Positions 45,900-55,794 are shown, counted from the first letter of the stretch. The stretch: DNA of 64,000 nucleotides from Lithobates sylvaticus (GCA_028564925.1 CM053029.1:190894940-190958939), one strand, 5' to 3'. Numbers and translations are program-made. The notes: generated by a model not told the origin, from the sequence alone.

Positions 45900-46823
45900 T
45901 CATACCATTAATAATTCTGGGCGAACATAAATTTTATACCTATCACTAGACCATCTACCCACCCTTTTCTGACTTTCCGGAGGGAAACCCAACAGATTGG
46001 CCGCTGTGGCGGCCCCAACCCTAAATGAATGGGATGAAAATTTAAACCCTGCAAGGTTGAGCTTCCTAAGGCATGAAGCGAGGACAGCTGAGAACTGAAA
46101 TCTGGTTAATGGGGACAGGTCCTGGTGGATAAAAAAGGAACCCTCATATGAGGGGCGTACCCTCAAGAATTTTGATACGAGCGTAACTGGACAAATTCTC
46201 TGATCTGGTGATCTCTCTAGTGGCACCCATTGGCCGTTACCCAGGCCAAAAGTCTTTGATCTGCATATAAATACCCGAAGGCTGTCGGGACCCATGACTA
46301 TATGTTTAAATAACAGAAAAGAAGATGATGACCTATTACGAGCCGTACACTCGCCGATCCTTAAAGCACCCAAGAAAGTTACAGAGAATGCTGCCCTAAA
46401 AAGCCACACTTCGAACTCGGAAGTACAAACCACCTCAAGAACGGATAACAGTCTAAGCAATAAATCTACCGAAATAGGCCGGCGACCGTCCTTAGAAGGG
46501 ACTGATTTACGGAATCCTTTAAGAATTTGCTTAACCTGAAAAAATGAAGTAAGTGGTGGTTTGTCGGAAAATTTTAAAAAGAAGGAAACTCCAGCTACTA
46601 TCTTGCTGACCGAGCCAGGACTCATGCCGGCCTCTATCATGGAAGACACGAAGGCTAATGCGACAATACCATTCACCTCCAGTACCTCGACACCTTGCCG
46701 GGAGCAGAAAGAACACCATCTGGACCACGCCAAACCATACTCCTGCCAAGTTTTCGGCGCCAGTGAATTCCGAAGGTGATCAGACATCAGTCCCATATCA
46801 AGCCCCAGAGGAAATCTGGGCAT
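45900..46823 (-). CDS. Ngaro tyrosine recombinase
   Basis: A 307-residue phage-integrase-type recombinase, thought to insert the circular DNA copy of such elements. Visible parts: an N-terminal SAM-like helical region (WQEYGLAWSRWCSFC, about 26-40); the catalytic Arg in FLGALRIGE (R155); HSFRVG (H265, R268); and a C-terminal RWSSDRYKIYV (290-300) with the candidate nucleophile Tyr at 296 or 299. Its start overlaps the end of the reverse-transcriptase frame by about 37 bp. Confidence 0.9.
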   Translation of the reverse strand: MPRFPLGLDMGLMSDHLRNSLAPKTWQEYGLAWSRWCSFCSRQGVEVLEVNGIVALAFVSSMIEAGMSPGSVSKIVAGVSFFLKFSDKPPLTSFFQVKQILKGFRKSVPSKDGRRPISVDLLLRLLSVLEVVCTSEFEVWLFRAAFSVTFLGALRIGECTARNRSSSSFLLFKHIVMGPDSLRVFICRSKTFGLGNGQWVPLERSPDQRICPVTLVSKFLRVRPSYEGSFFIHQDLSPLTRFQFSAVLASCLRKLNLAGFKFSSHSFRVGAATAANLLGFPPESQKRVGRWSSDRYKIYVRPELLMV

Positions 46824-48580
46824 TGGGTGCCCGCCATACCCGCCGCAGGTGCCAATTCCCGAAAACGCTGGAACTGAGAACGAGATAAGGCGTCAGCTAT
46901 ATTATTTTCTAGGCCAGGTAAGTAACTTGCCTTCAGCCAGATATTAAAACGAAAACAATGTAATACGGCAAACCGCAGAAGTTTAACCACCATTTCTGAC
47001 TTAGATGACAGCATATTTATAGCAAAAAGAACACCTTTGCTATCAGTATGCACTAGAACCCTTCGGTTCTGGAAAAAATCTTTCCATACTACAATGGAGA
47101 CCACTACAGGAAATAGTTCCAGGAGGACTATATTCCTCAGCACTTCTTCCTGGCGCCAGCTGGAGTGCCATTTTGAAGCACACCAACTGCCGTTCAAAAA
47201 GGCCCCAAAACCTGATGACCCAGCTGCATCTGTAAAGAAATTCAATTGAAAATTGTCCGTAAGAGATTTCTGCCACACTGTGGCACCATTGAAATTGGAT
47301 AGAAAGGAATCCCAAACCCTTAAGTCCTCCTTTATATTCGATGACAAGTGAACATGCGAATAAGGAGACTTTAATCTACTAGTGGCCAAGGCAAAACGCC
47401 TTGAAAAAATCCTGGCAATTGGAATCACCCTGGCTGCGAAAGCAAACAGCCCCAATAGGGATTGAGCTTCCTTCAACAATACTTTACGTTTAGATAAAAA
47501 GATAGAGATCAACAATCTCATGCGGCTCAACTTCCCTTCCGGTAGTCTGAACTCCATTCGCTCTGAGTCAATCGTGATGCCCAAGAAATCAATGGTAGAA
47601 GACGGGAGCACCGTTTTCTCATGGGCGATAGGAATACCAAAAGAGTCGCATGCCAGAAAAAAGGTATTTAGTGACCTGGCACATAACTGTGAGTCTACTG
47701 GACCTACGAACAAAAAATCATCCAGGTAGTGCAACAGGCCCCCTTCTGGTATGGACTGCGCTACTACCCAATGTAAGAAAGTAGAAAAAGCTTCAAAATA
47801 AAAACAGGACAAAGAAAAACCCGTAGGCATGCATTTATCAAAATAAAACTGGTCCTGAAAATGAAAACCCAGGGAATTAAAACCCTGCGGATGAACGGGG
47901 AGCAACCGGAAAGCGGACTTGATATCTGCTTTTGCCAATAAAGCCCCTTGCCCAAATTTACGCAACAGCAACAATGCCTCATCAAATGATGCATAAGACA
48001 CAGGGGCCAGAACCCCTGCTACTTCATCATTCAGTGAACCATCTGTCGGGTAAGATAAATGGTGTATGAGTCGGAAACTCCCCTGCTCCTTCTTGGGAAC
48101 AATACCCAAGGGGGAGAGGCGAAGATTCTTAAAAGGCGGTAGCTCAAAAGGGCCTGCTACCCTGCCTTCGGCGACTTCTTTATCAATTTTCTCTTGCACA
48201 ATGTCAGGGTGCAGCCTGGCAGAGCGTAGATTCTTCACCAGGATGCACCCAGAACCTGTAAAGGAAGGGACCATAAAACCTTCAGAAAAACCCTCAGTTA
48301 GCAGCCTGGCCATAATGCGGTCTGGGTATCGTTCTAGCCAGGGGTGCATGTTTGCTAGAACCACTGGCGTCTTGGCCCTTTTCTCCTGATTCCCTAGAAA
48401 CTGCTGCCGAGGTAGATGCTGCTGACCTCCGAAAACATCTATTTGCTGGATGTGCACCATTTCAGTAAGAGCACTCGTGCCTAAACCTGCAATTTGCAAA
48501 AAATTTACATTGCCCTTCATTGAAGGCGAAACAGCATCCTTTGCGAAAATTATTCTGCGGGGGCATTGCCCTAGGTGCAA
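46787..48580 (-). CDS. Ngaro reverse transcriptase / RNase H
   Basis: A 597-residue frame. Reverse transcriptase: SPLGIVPKKEQGSFRLIHHL (about 156-175), LLAKADIKSAFRLLPVHP (about 214-231) and the active-site box LLHYLDDFLF (YLDD about 285-288). RNase H: FFTDAAGSSGFGAF, VHTDSKGVLFAIN and NIADALSRSQ towards the C-terminus. The order and box type are those of DIRS/Ngaro polymerases. It overlaps the gag-like frame by about 120 bp in another phase. Confidence 0.9.
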   Translation of the reverse strand: MHLGQCPRRIIFAKDAVSPSMKGNVNFLQIAGLGTSALTEMVHIQQIDVFGGQQHLPRQQFLGNQEKRAKTPVVLANMHPWLERYPDRIMARLLTEGFSEGFMVPSFTGSGCILVKNLRSARLHPDIVQEKIDKEVAEGRVAGPFELPPFKNLRLSPLGIVPKKEQGSFRLIHHLSYPTDGSLNDEVAGVLAPVSYASFDEALLLLRKFGQGALLAKADIKSAFRLLPVHPQGFNSLGFHFQDQFYFDKCMPTGFSLSCFYFEAFSTFLHWVVAQSIPEGGLLHYLDDFLFVGPVDSQLCARSLNTFFLACDSFGIPIAHEKTVLPSSTIDFLGITIDSERMEFRLPEGKLSRMRLLISIFLSKRKVLLKEAQSLLGLFAFAARVIPIARIFSRRFALATSRLKSPYSHVHLSSNIKEDLRVWDSFLSNFNGATVWQKSLTDNFQLNFFTDAAGSSGFGAFLNGSWCASKWHSSWRQEEVLRNIVLLELFPVVVSIVVWKDFFQNRRVLVHTDSKGVLFAINMLSSKSEMVVKLLRFAVLHCFRFNIWLKASYLPGLENNIADALSRSQFQRFRELAPAAGMAGTQCPDFLWGLIWD

Positions 48581-49514
48581 ACTGCGGTTTCTGTGGTAGC
48601 ATTAGGTTTAGCCACAGACCCACATCCTTGCAACCCCACTGCAATGCTGGGTGGACCGCTAATTTCTGCCTAAAATTTTCGTCGTACGTGAACCACACTA
48701 TACCCCCAAAGTGGCGAAAAGCTTCAGCGATTATATCTACATGCTGAAAAAGCCCTGAACACTTTTCAGGAGAACGCTCCCCCAGCACGGCCGCATAAAT
48801 GCAAAAGGCCTGCAACCAATTTTGAAAAGTTTTTGGAACAGATTTTTTGCGCTCCTCCTCAGATCTTTCCTCTGAACGCTTATCCACTTTAGCAAAAAAC
48901 TCTTTGGAAGCAGGCAATAATGACATTAAATCAATAAATTCCCCTTTCCAAATCCTTTCTTTGATAGCATCTGATAAATGAAAACCCAGCGGTGAAATGT
49001 CACAAGGCATAGGTAACCTAAAAGATGACTCTGCTGCCCGCGGAGAAACCACCGTCTGATGTATGTGCCTGCCTGCATGAGGCAGCACCCCACCACTAGC
49101 TGCCACTTTTGCAGCCTCTGCTTGTGCGGCTGACAATTGCCGCCATACTGGGCTAACCACATCCACATGCACGCCATCACTGGCTGGCTGAATAGCACCA
49201 CATAAGTGTGCCCTCTCGGAAACACCGTTATCATTTTTGTCCTGAAAAGCACCATGATACTGTGCGTCATTACTATTTTTAAAACCACCAAACGTGGAGT
49301 TCTGTAAAATAGCACCAGACCGCTGTGCCCCTTTAAACTTATTGTCAATCTCAGAAAAAGCACCAGACATATGTGCACCTGTATTAATATCCATACCAGC
49401 ATCAGCTGTGTGCAAACCCTGTAAATTACTAGCATATACATTTTTTACACCAGTACCACCCGTGTGTACCCCTTTAAGTTCATTCACAAGGCTGGACAAT
49501 GATGACATTAACAA
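48462..49514 (-). CDS. Ngaro gag-like protein
   Basis: A 350-residue frame upstream of the polymerase. The first 150 residues are low in recognisable domains, with repeated AHLCGA/GAHMSGA-like stretches. The last 25 residues hold a zinc-finger-like Cys/His cluster (CFAFNEGQCKFFANCRFRH) of CCCH type, common at the end of gag-like proteins in DIRS-order elements. Presumed nucleic-acid packaging role, inferred from position. Confidence 0.75.
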   Translation of the reverse strand: MLMSSLSSLVNELKGVHTGGTGVKNVYASNLQGLHTADAGMDINTGAHMSGAFSEIDNKFKGAQRSGAILQNSTFGGFKNSNDAQYHGAFQDKNDNGVSERAHLCGAIQPASDGVHVDVVSPVWRQLSAAQAEAAKVAASGGVLPHAGRHIHQTVVSPRAAESSFRLPMPCDISPLGFHLSDAIKERIWKGEFIDLMSLLPASKEFFAKVDKRSEERSEEERKKSVPKTFQNWLQAFCIYAAVLGERSPEKCSGLFQHVDIIAEAFRHFGGIVWFTYDENFRQKLAVHPALQWGCKDVGLWLNLMLPQKPQFAPRAMPPQNNFRKGCCFAFNEGQCKFFANCRFRHECSY

Positions 49515-49931
49515 ATGCAGATTATCAACAGGGACGCTATAGCAAGTCTCACCACTAGGCGAACTCCCCTCCTTCAGGCTGCTGGAAGCTGCAGACAGAC
49601 CGCACTTCTCCTGGCTTGAGACGGCATCAGTGGGATGGATTCTGCTGGCTCTCTCCTTCTTCCGAGGGACAGGGGAAGCAGAGGATTTAGCCTTCTTTTA
49701 ACCTCTGGGCTGGCGCGGACTGCGCATGGCGGCTATGGGCTCCTCCATTTTTGCCTCGGGACGATGCTGGCCACTACGGGGGGTGGATCGGGCGGGGTAA
49801 TGGTCGGGCCGGCCTCCAGGCATTTCAGCAGCCAATCCTCTCCTCCTAAGCCTTCTGCTTTTTCAATAAGGCGGCGTAGCAGGGATTCGCGCTCCCTTGA
49901 TGTCTCCTGTTCCATCATGTCGGTTCTTGCA

Positions 49932-50148
49932 GGGGTCCCGGTCTTGCTTCCAGGATAAGGTAAACGGCCGGACTGTTCCTCCTTAAATGTCCCCGAATTT
50001 GCGGGCTTTCAGCTCGCCCGCCGCTGTCCACCAACCAGGCGCTGTTGCTAGCCTGTTGTATCCTCCAATAGCAACCTGTGGATTACAGCACAGTGTTCCC
50101 CTCATGCTCTCCTATGTTTACCCTGCATATAGCAGGGCTTGCCATGGG
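49932..50148 (-). repeat. Ngaro repeat A1
   Basis: First repeat of the element on its own strand, ending at CCATGGG (50142-50148), where the palindrome arm resumes. Confidence 0.9.
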
Positions 50149-50404
50149 ATATAGTGGAAGAGTGAAAGAGAGAGGATAACCACCACAGGCACCCAGACAC
50201 TGCCACTTACCCTCCTTTTTTGGACCCTTATTACAGGGGTCAGATGAGTATTGAATGGGAAAGGAACCCTTACTCTCGATCAACCACGATCAATCAGTTA
50301 TTAGCAGGTATAACAGGATAGATACAGATATGCAAATCTCCACACTCGATCCCCTGTATTCAGATGGTTGATTCCACAAATATCATTAGCATATTTAAGA
50401 TGAT

Positions 50405-50541
50405 AGATTACCCATTGACGTTGCTGAACACGCCCCTTCTGGGCATCAGCAGGCTGTTTTTGTGTAGCCCCTGTTCACAGAAACAGCCTGCTGATGCCCA
50501 AAAAGGGCATTTCCAGCACCGTCAATGGGTAATTATTAGCT
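50405..50541. repeat. Centre of the palindrome
   Basis: GGGCATCAGCAGGCTGTTT and AAACAGCCTGCTGATGCCC with a short loop, inside longer matching flanks (ACCCATTGACG and CGTCAATGGGT). It can fold as a long hairpin. Confidence 0.9.
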
Positions 50542-51849
50542 TAACCAATTCTGACATTTCTCTCCTACATGTAAAATTCATATTTTTTTTTTGCTAGAAA
50601 ATTACATAGAACCCCCAAACATTATATATATTTTTTTAGCAAAGACCCTAGAGAATACAATGGCGGTTGTTGCAACTTTTTATCTTGCACGTTATTTGCG
50701 CAGCAATGTTTTGAACACGTTTTGGGGAAAAAAACAGTTTCATGCTTTTAAAAAAAAAAAAAAAAAGTTTAAAGTTAGCCCAATTTTTTTGCATAATGTG
50801 AAAGATGAAGTTACGCCGAGTAAATAGATACCTAACATGCCACACTTCAAAATTGCACACAGTCGTGGAATGGCGCCAAACTTCAGTACTTAAAATTCCC
50901 CATAGGCGACGCTTTCCTTTTTTTTTATTGGTTACATGTTTTGCATTACAGAGAAGGTCTAGGGCTAGAATTATTGCTCTGGCTCTAACGCTCGCAACGA
51001 TACCTCACATGTGTGGTTTGAATACCGTTTTCATATGTGTTTGTATGCGTATGTTCGTTTGCATGTTCTCCCTGTGCGTGGGTTTCCTCCGGGTACTCCG
51101 GCTTCTGTCTAAAATTGGCCCTAGTATATGAATGTGAGTTAGGGACCTTAGATTGTAAGCACCTTGAGGGTAGGGACCGATGTGAATGTACAATGTATAT
51201 GTAAAGCGCTGCGTAAATTGACAATTCGTATGCGTTCGCTTCTGTGTGTGAGCACACAGGGACAGGGGCGCTTTAAAAAAAAATAATGTATTGTTATTTT
51301 TACTTTTCTTTTTTTGTTTGACACTTTAAAAAAATAAATAAATGCTGATCCCTTTTATAAACATCCCTTGTAATAGGAATATGGCATGATCGGTCCTCTT
51401 TACAGTGAGATATGGGGTCAATAAGACCCCACATCTCACATCTAGGCTGGGCAGCCTGAAATAAAAAAAGAATAAATAAACAATCTCGGCTTCCCAGCTG
51501 AGGCGGCGCCATTTGTTTGAATGCAGAGGCCGGGCGTGACGTCATAACATCGCGCCCGGTCTCCGAACGATCATAGAGACTCTATGGTAAACATCCTGGG
51601 TCAGCGGATCCGTTCTCCCACTCACTGATGGAAGCGGGGAGTTGGTAAAAGCAGCGGAGGGTGGCGGGAGGGGAGGGGCGTGGCGTCCCCTCTCGCTGCC
51701 CGTAAGAACTATGATCATTCTTATGGTGTAGAGAATCACCGGCTGAAAAAGACGTTATCTGAATGATGCCTGTAGCTGCAGGCATCATTCAGATATACCC
51801 GCTCAAAGTCAAGGATGTCATATGATGTACTTGGGCGGGAAGAGGTTAA
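50541..51849. mobile_element. TTAA element, family B copy, in the right palindrome arm
   Basis: TTAA-CCAATTCTGACA at the left (50541-50544) and GCGGGAAGAGG-TTAA at the right (51846-51849). It shares TTTTGCTAGAAAATTAC, AGACCCTAGAGAATA and TTACGCCGAG with 28717-30225. No gene. It contains a 177-bp insertion (51051-51227). Confidence 0.85.
51051..51227 (+). repeat. Short retroposon-like insertion with 8-bp duplication
   Basis: Flanked by GTATGCGT on both sides (51043-51050 and 51228-51235); the sister copy at 28717 has a single TATGCGT at the matching point. The insert holds CATGTTCTCCCTGTGCGTG, TTTCCTCCGGGTACTCCGG and GATTGTAAGCACCTTGAGG, words of a repeat widespread in frogs and fish that I cannot assign firmly to a class. 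Confidence 0.7.
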
Positions 51850-52240
51850 ATATGCTAATGATATTTGTGAAATCAAAGTTCTGAATACGGGGATTGAGTG
51901 TGGAGATTTGTATATCTGTATCCATCCTGTTATACCTGCTAATAACTGATTGATCGTGGTTGATCGAGAGTAAGGGTTCCTTTCCCATTCAATACTCATC
52001 TGACCCCTGTAATAAGAGTCCAAAGAGGAGGGTAAGGGGCAGTGTGTCTGGGTGCCTGTGGTGGTTATCCTCTCTCTTTCACTCTTCCACTATATCCCAT
52101 GGGTTAAGTGAGGAGTGTTACTGTATTACATTTGTTCTATGGGAATGGATCAAATTTAGGCTATTTCCTGTGCTGGATGAGTGTTATTCATTGATTTAAA
52201 TCAGAAAATACCGCATTTGGCAACTAGAAGTTGCTAAGTA

Positions 52241-53848
52241 GACTGCATCCGGAAAGTATTCACAGCACTTCAATTTTTCCACATTTTGTTCTGTTACAGC
52301 TCTATTCCAAAATGGACTAAATTTATTATCTTCCTCAAAGTTCTACAAACTATACCCCATAAGGACAATGTGAAAGAAGTTTGTTTTAAATTTTTGCAAA
52401 TTTATTACAAAAAAACGAAAAAAAATCACATGTACAGTACATAAGTATTCACAGCCTTTGCTCAATACTTTGTTGAAGCGCCTTTGGCACCAATTACAGC
52501 CTCAAGTCTTTCTGAATATGATGCAACAAGCTTGGCGCACCTATTTTTGGGCAGTTTCAGCCATTCTTCTTTGCAGGACCTCTCATGCTCCATCAGGTTG
52601 GATGGGGAGCGTCGGGGCACAGCCATTTTTAGGTCCCTCCAGAGATGTTCAATCGGGTTCAAGTCTGGGCTCTGGCTGGGCCACTCAAGGAAATTCACAG
52701 AGTTGTCCCATAGCCACTCCTTTGTTATCTTAGCTGTGTGCTTAGGGTCATTGTCCTGTTGGAAGAGGAACCTTCACCCCAGTCTGAGGTCCAGAGGGCT
52801 CTGGAGCAGGTTTTCATCAAGGATGTCTCTGTACACTGTTGCATTCATCTTTCCCTCAATCCTGACTAGTCTTACAGTTCCTGCTGCTGAAAAACATCCC
52901 CATAGCATGATGCTGCAACCACCATGCTTCACTGTAGGGATGGTATTGGCCAGGTAATGAGCAGTGCCTGGTTTCCTCCAGACATGACGCTTGCTGTTCA
53001 GGCCAAAGAGTTCAATCTTATCAGGTCCTTCAGGTGCCTTTTGGCAAACTCCAGATGGGCTGTCATGTGCCTTTTACTGAGGAGTGGCTTCCGTCTGGCC
53101 ACTCTACCTTGCAAGCCTGATTGGTGGAGTGCTGCAGAGATGGTTGTTCTTCTGGAAGTTTCTCCTCTTTCCACAGAGAAACAATAGAGCTCTGCACACT
53201 GCTACACCCTTCCCAGCAAACTATGCAATGAAAAACTGACTAAGGCCCTTCTCCCCTGATTGCGCAGTTTGGCCAGGCGGCCCGCTCTAGAAAGAGTCCT
53301 GGTGGTTCCCAACTTCTTCCATTTGTGGATGATGGAGGCCACTGTGCTCAATGGGACCTTCAATGCTGCAGACATTTTTCTGTACCCTTCTCCAGATCTG
53401 TGCCTCAATACAATCCTGTGTCGGAGGTCTACAGGCAATTCCTTGGACTCCATGGCTTAGTTTGTGCTCTGACATTCTCTGTTAACTGTGGGAGCTTATA
53501 TAGACAGGTGTGTGCCTTTCCAAATCGTGTCCAATCAACTGAATGTACCACAGGTGGACTCCAATCAAGTTGTAGAAACATCTCAAGGATGATCTGTGGA
53601 AACAGGATGTACCTGAGCTCAATTTGGAGTGTCATGGCAAAGGCTGTGAATACTTATGTATATGTGTTTTTTTTTTTTTTTGTTAATAAATTTGCAAAGA
53701 TTTCAAACAAACTTTTCACGTTGTCATTATGGGGTATTGTTTGTAGAATTTTGAGGAAAATAATGAATTTAATCCATTTTGGAATAAGGCTGTAACATAA
53801 CAAAATGTGGAAAAAGTGAAGTGCTGTGAATACTTTCCGGATGCACTG
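52241..53848 (-). mobile_element. Tc1 transposon with both ends, broken gene
   Basis: A 1608-bp element flanked by TA (52239-52240 and 53849-53850). The terminal repeats (GCATCCGGAAAGTATTCACA and its inverse near 53845) belong to a Tc1 family I recognise from fish and frogs. Repeats of about 200 bp, similar but clearly diverged. The transposase on the minus strand is a pseudogene. Confidence 0.92.
52462..53453 (-). pseudogene. Tc1 transposase pseudogene
   Basis: Starts MESKELPVDLRHRIVLRHRS, with helix-turn-helix and AALKVPLSTVASIIHKWKK, then loses frame about 65 codons in (near 53260). The last 75 codons are again open: [20 protein letters not shown], with the catalytic Glu, to the normal C-terminus KGASTKY. 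The middle carries several shifts and stops, for example around 52760-52780. It cannot make a transposase. Confidence 0.88.
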
Positions 53849-53850
53849 TA

Positions 53851-54234
53851 TCATAGTTTATATATATATTTAGTGTCAACTAGAAGCCAAATGCAGTGTT
53901 TTCAATAATTGAAAAACGTTTAACCAGCAAAGGCAATAGCCTAATAACATTTGCTTTTGCCCCACTCTCACAAAACGAATGCGCATGCAAGTTGCTATAG
54001 GAATTTTTTTTTATAAATGCAGAAAGTGTTTTTAAAATCTTGCACCTCAAAATATATTCAGTTAGTACACATAACGGTATTGCCTACATTTTCCCTTACC
54101 TACTATTACCCATGGCTAGCACAGTACAACACTTTACAACTTTTAACATGTTAAGACATACATAAGACTATACTGATTGCTTTTACATATTTGTTAAAGC
54201 CCTTTCCACTTGAAGCCTAAAGTTTTTTTTACCT
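53851..54234. other. Sequence related to the palindrome arm, then nothing recognised
   Basis: CAACTAGAAGCCAAATGC (about 53878) and AGGCAATAGCCTAATAAC resemble AGCAACTTCTAGTTGCC and GGAAATAGCCTAAATTTG of the palindrome arm, with more divergence. So the Tc1 may have landed in a longer repeat of that family. The remainder is unremarkable. Confidence 0.4.
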
Positions 54235-54591
54235 TACCACTTTCCACCCGCCATATAGCAGAGTGACGGCGGCAAAGTGGTTTCAATATCCTGACCGGAC
54301 ATCATATGACATGATCAGCATATTGAGCCGCTGCGCGCCCCCGGGGCCGCGCATCGCGGCGACTGTTGTCGCAGGGTGTCAGTCTGACACCCCGCAACTA
54401 CGATCTCGGTAACGTCTCCGACGGAGACTCTTTACCACGTGATCACCCGTGTCCAATCACGGCTGATCACAGTGTAAATAGGAAGAGCAGTTGATCGGCT
54501 TTTCCTCACTTGCGTCTGTCAGACGCGAGTAGAGGAGAGCCGATCGGCTGCTCCTCTGACAGGGGGGCTCTGTCCTGATCGATTATCAGCG

Positions 54592-54664
54592 CAGCCCCCC
54601 CCCGCGCCCCCCCCCCCCGCCCCCCCCCCCCCCTCTCTCCGCGCCCCCCCCCCCCCCCCCCCCC
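54592..54664. repeat. C-rich tract
   Basis: Long C runs separated by single G or CTCTCT. The minus strand could form G-quadruplexes. Length is likely variable and hard to assemble. Confidence 0.9.
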
Positions 54665-54879
54665 GAGGATGCCCACACTGGACCACCAGGGACGCCACCA
54701 GACCACCAGGGATGCCCAGCACCAGGTATGCCACCAGGGATGCCAGTCAGTGCCCACAATGGATGCCAATCAGTGCACACAATGGATGCCAATCAGTGCC
54801 CACAATGGGCATCACTGATTGGCATGCATTATTGTTTGGCACTGATTGGCATCCATCAGTACAATACATTACACTACAA

Positions 54880-55060
54880 TGCCGCCTATCAGTGCCCATC
54901 TGCGCCGCCTATCGGTGCCCATCTGCGCCGCCTATCGGTGCCCATCCGCGCCGCCTATCGGTGCCCATCCGCGCCGCCTATCGGTGCCCATCCATGCCGT
55001 CTATCAGTGCCCATCCGCGCCATCTATCAGTGCCCATCCGTACCACCTATCAGCGCCTAT
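54880..55060. repeat. 23-bp minisatellite (GCCGCCTATCGGTGCCCATC)
   Basis: Period 23 (for example 54904 and 54927), about eight units with decay at the edges. It lies at the position equivalent to the 13-bp array in the 21069 copy. Frames in it are spurious. Confidence 0.9.
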
Positions 55061-55411
55061 CAATGCCACCTCATCAGTGCCACTTCATTAGTGCCACCTC
55101 ATTGGTGCCCGTCAGTGCAGCCCCATTTGTGCCCCTCTGTGAAGGAGAAAACTTACTTATTTCCAAAGTTTTGAAACTGTAACAATTTTTTTTCAATTTT
55201 TTTTTTATTTGTTTAGCAAAAAATAAAAATCCCAGAGGTGATCAAATACCACCAAAAGAAAGCTCTATTTGTGGGAAAAAAAATGATAAAACGATAGTTT
55301 GGGTACAGTGTAGTATGACCGCGCAATTGTCATTCAAAGTGTGACAGCGCTGAAAGCTGAAAATTGGTCTAGGCAGGAAGGTGTTTAACTGCCCTGCATT
55401 GAAGTGGTTAC

Positions 55412-55740
55412 AGTAAAAAAACCTTCTTTGTCCAGCTCCTCCCAAATACTTACCTGATCCCGATCTAGCGATGCAAAGGCCCTTTCCCTCTCACTGGCTC
55501 AGACACAGCAGCGGGAGCCATTGGGTCCAACTGCTGTCAATCACAGGCAGTTAGGAGGGAGCAGTACATTGTGTGTCTTATGGAGCCAGCTCAGGAGAGA
55601 GCTTGCACGAGTGCCCCCAGACCAAGCTCTTGCTCTGGGGGCATTCTGCAGGGGGAGGAGCCAGGTGAGCTGCTGGGGGGCCTGAGAAGAGGAAGATCGA
55701 GGCTGCTCTGTGCCCCATTATCTAGTAAGCAGTTTGGCCA
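55412..55740 (-). repeat. Dispersed repeat D, inverted copy
   Basis: GTAAAAAAACCTTCTTTGTC and TACTTACCTGATCCCGATCT are reverse relatives of the right part of 24118-25085. Boundaries approximate; frames here are not conserved. Confidence 0.5.
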
Positions 55741-55794
55741 TTTGGCATTTTTATTATGTGTGGCTGGAAGCTGCATTATAGGGTCAAACATTAA

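Larger units (their letters stand above)
44566..50148 (-). mobile_element. Ngaro-type tyrosine-recombinase retroelement, looks whole
   Basis: A 5.6-kb element of the DIRS order on the minus strand. It has the split direct repeats of Ngaro: A1 (49932-50148), then the coding region, then B1 (45062-45272), A2 (44845-45061) and B2 (44573-44780). Parts in order are a gag-like frame, reverse transcriptase with RNase H, tyrosine recombinase and an SGNH hydrolase-like frame. All long frames are open as far as I can read. The two A copies and the two B copies differ at only about 1-2% of positions, so the insertion is fairly young. CCATGGG lies at both ends and at the A2/B1 junction. Confidence 0.88.
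44322..52338. repeat. Large palindrome with an insertion in each arm
   Basis: The left arm consists of 44322-44565 plus 50149-50472; the right arm is 50482-50540 plus 51850-52338. Reverse-complement matches run from the outside (GAGGAAGATAATAAATTTAG against CTAAATTTATTATCTTCCTC), through AGCAACTTCTAGTTGCC, CCATGGG, GTCAGATGAGTATTGAATGG and ATCATTAGCATATTTAA, to the centre (CAGCCTGCTGATGCCC) with a loop of about 20 bp near 50473. Each arm is roughly 550 bp. The left arm is split by the Ngaro element (44573-50148) and the right by a TTAA element (50541-51849). Confidence 0.85.
54235..55411 (-). mobile_element. TTAA-family element A, inverted copy with minisatellite
   Basis: The inverted counterpart of 21069-22183: CCACTTTCCACCCG at the left, GCATTGAAGTGG at the right. 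Shared hairpin words (TCAGACGCGAGT, GAGCCGATCGGCT) and family words GAAAGCTCTATTTGTGG. Flanks are TTA and TTAC, so the TTAA duplication has decayed. It includes a C-rich tract (about 54592-54664) and a 23-bp minisatellite. Confidence 0.75.

Noticed and set aside
54235-55411. A target duplication TTAC on both sides of the inverted family A copy
   Set aside because: The left side reads TTA before CCACTT and the right TTAC after AAGTGG, so the two flanks are not in the same register; simple decay of TTAA is more likely.
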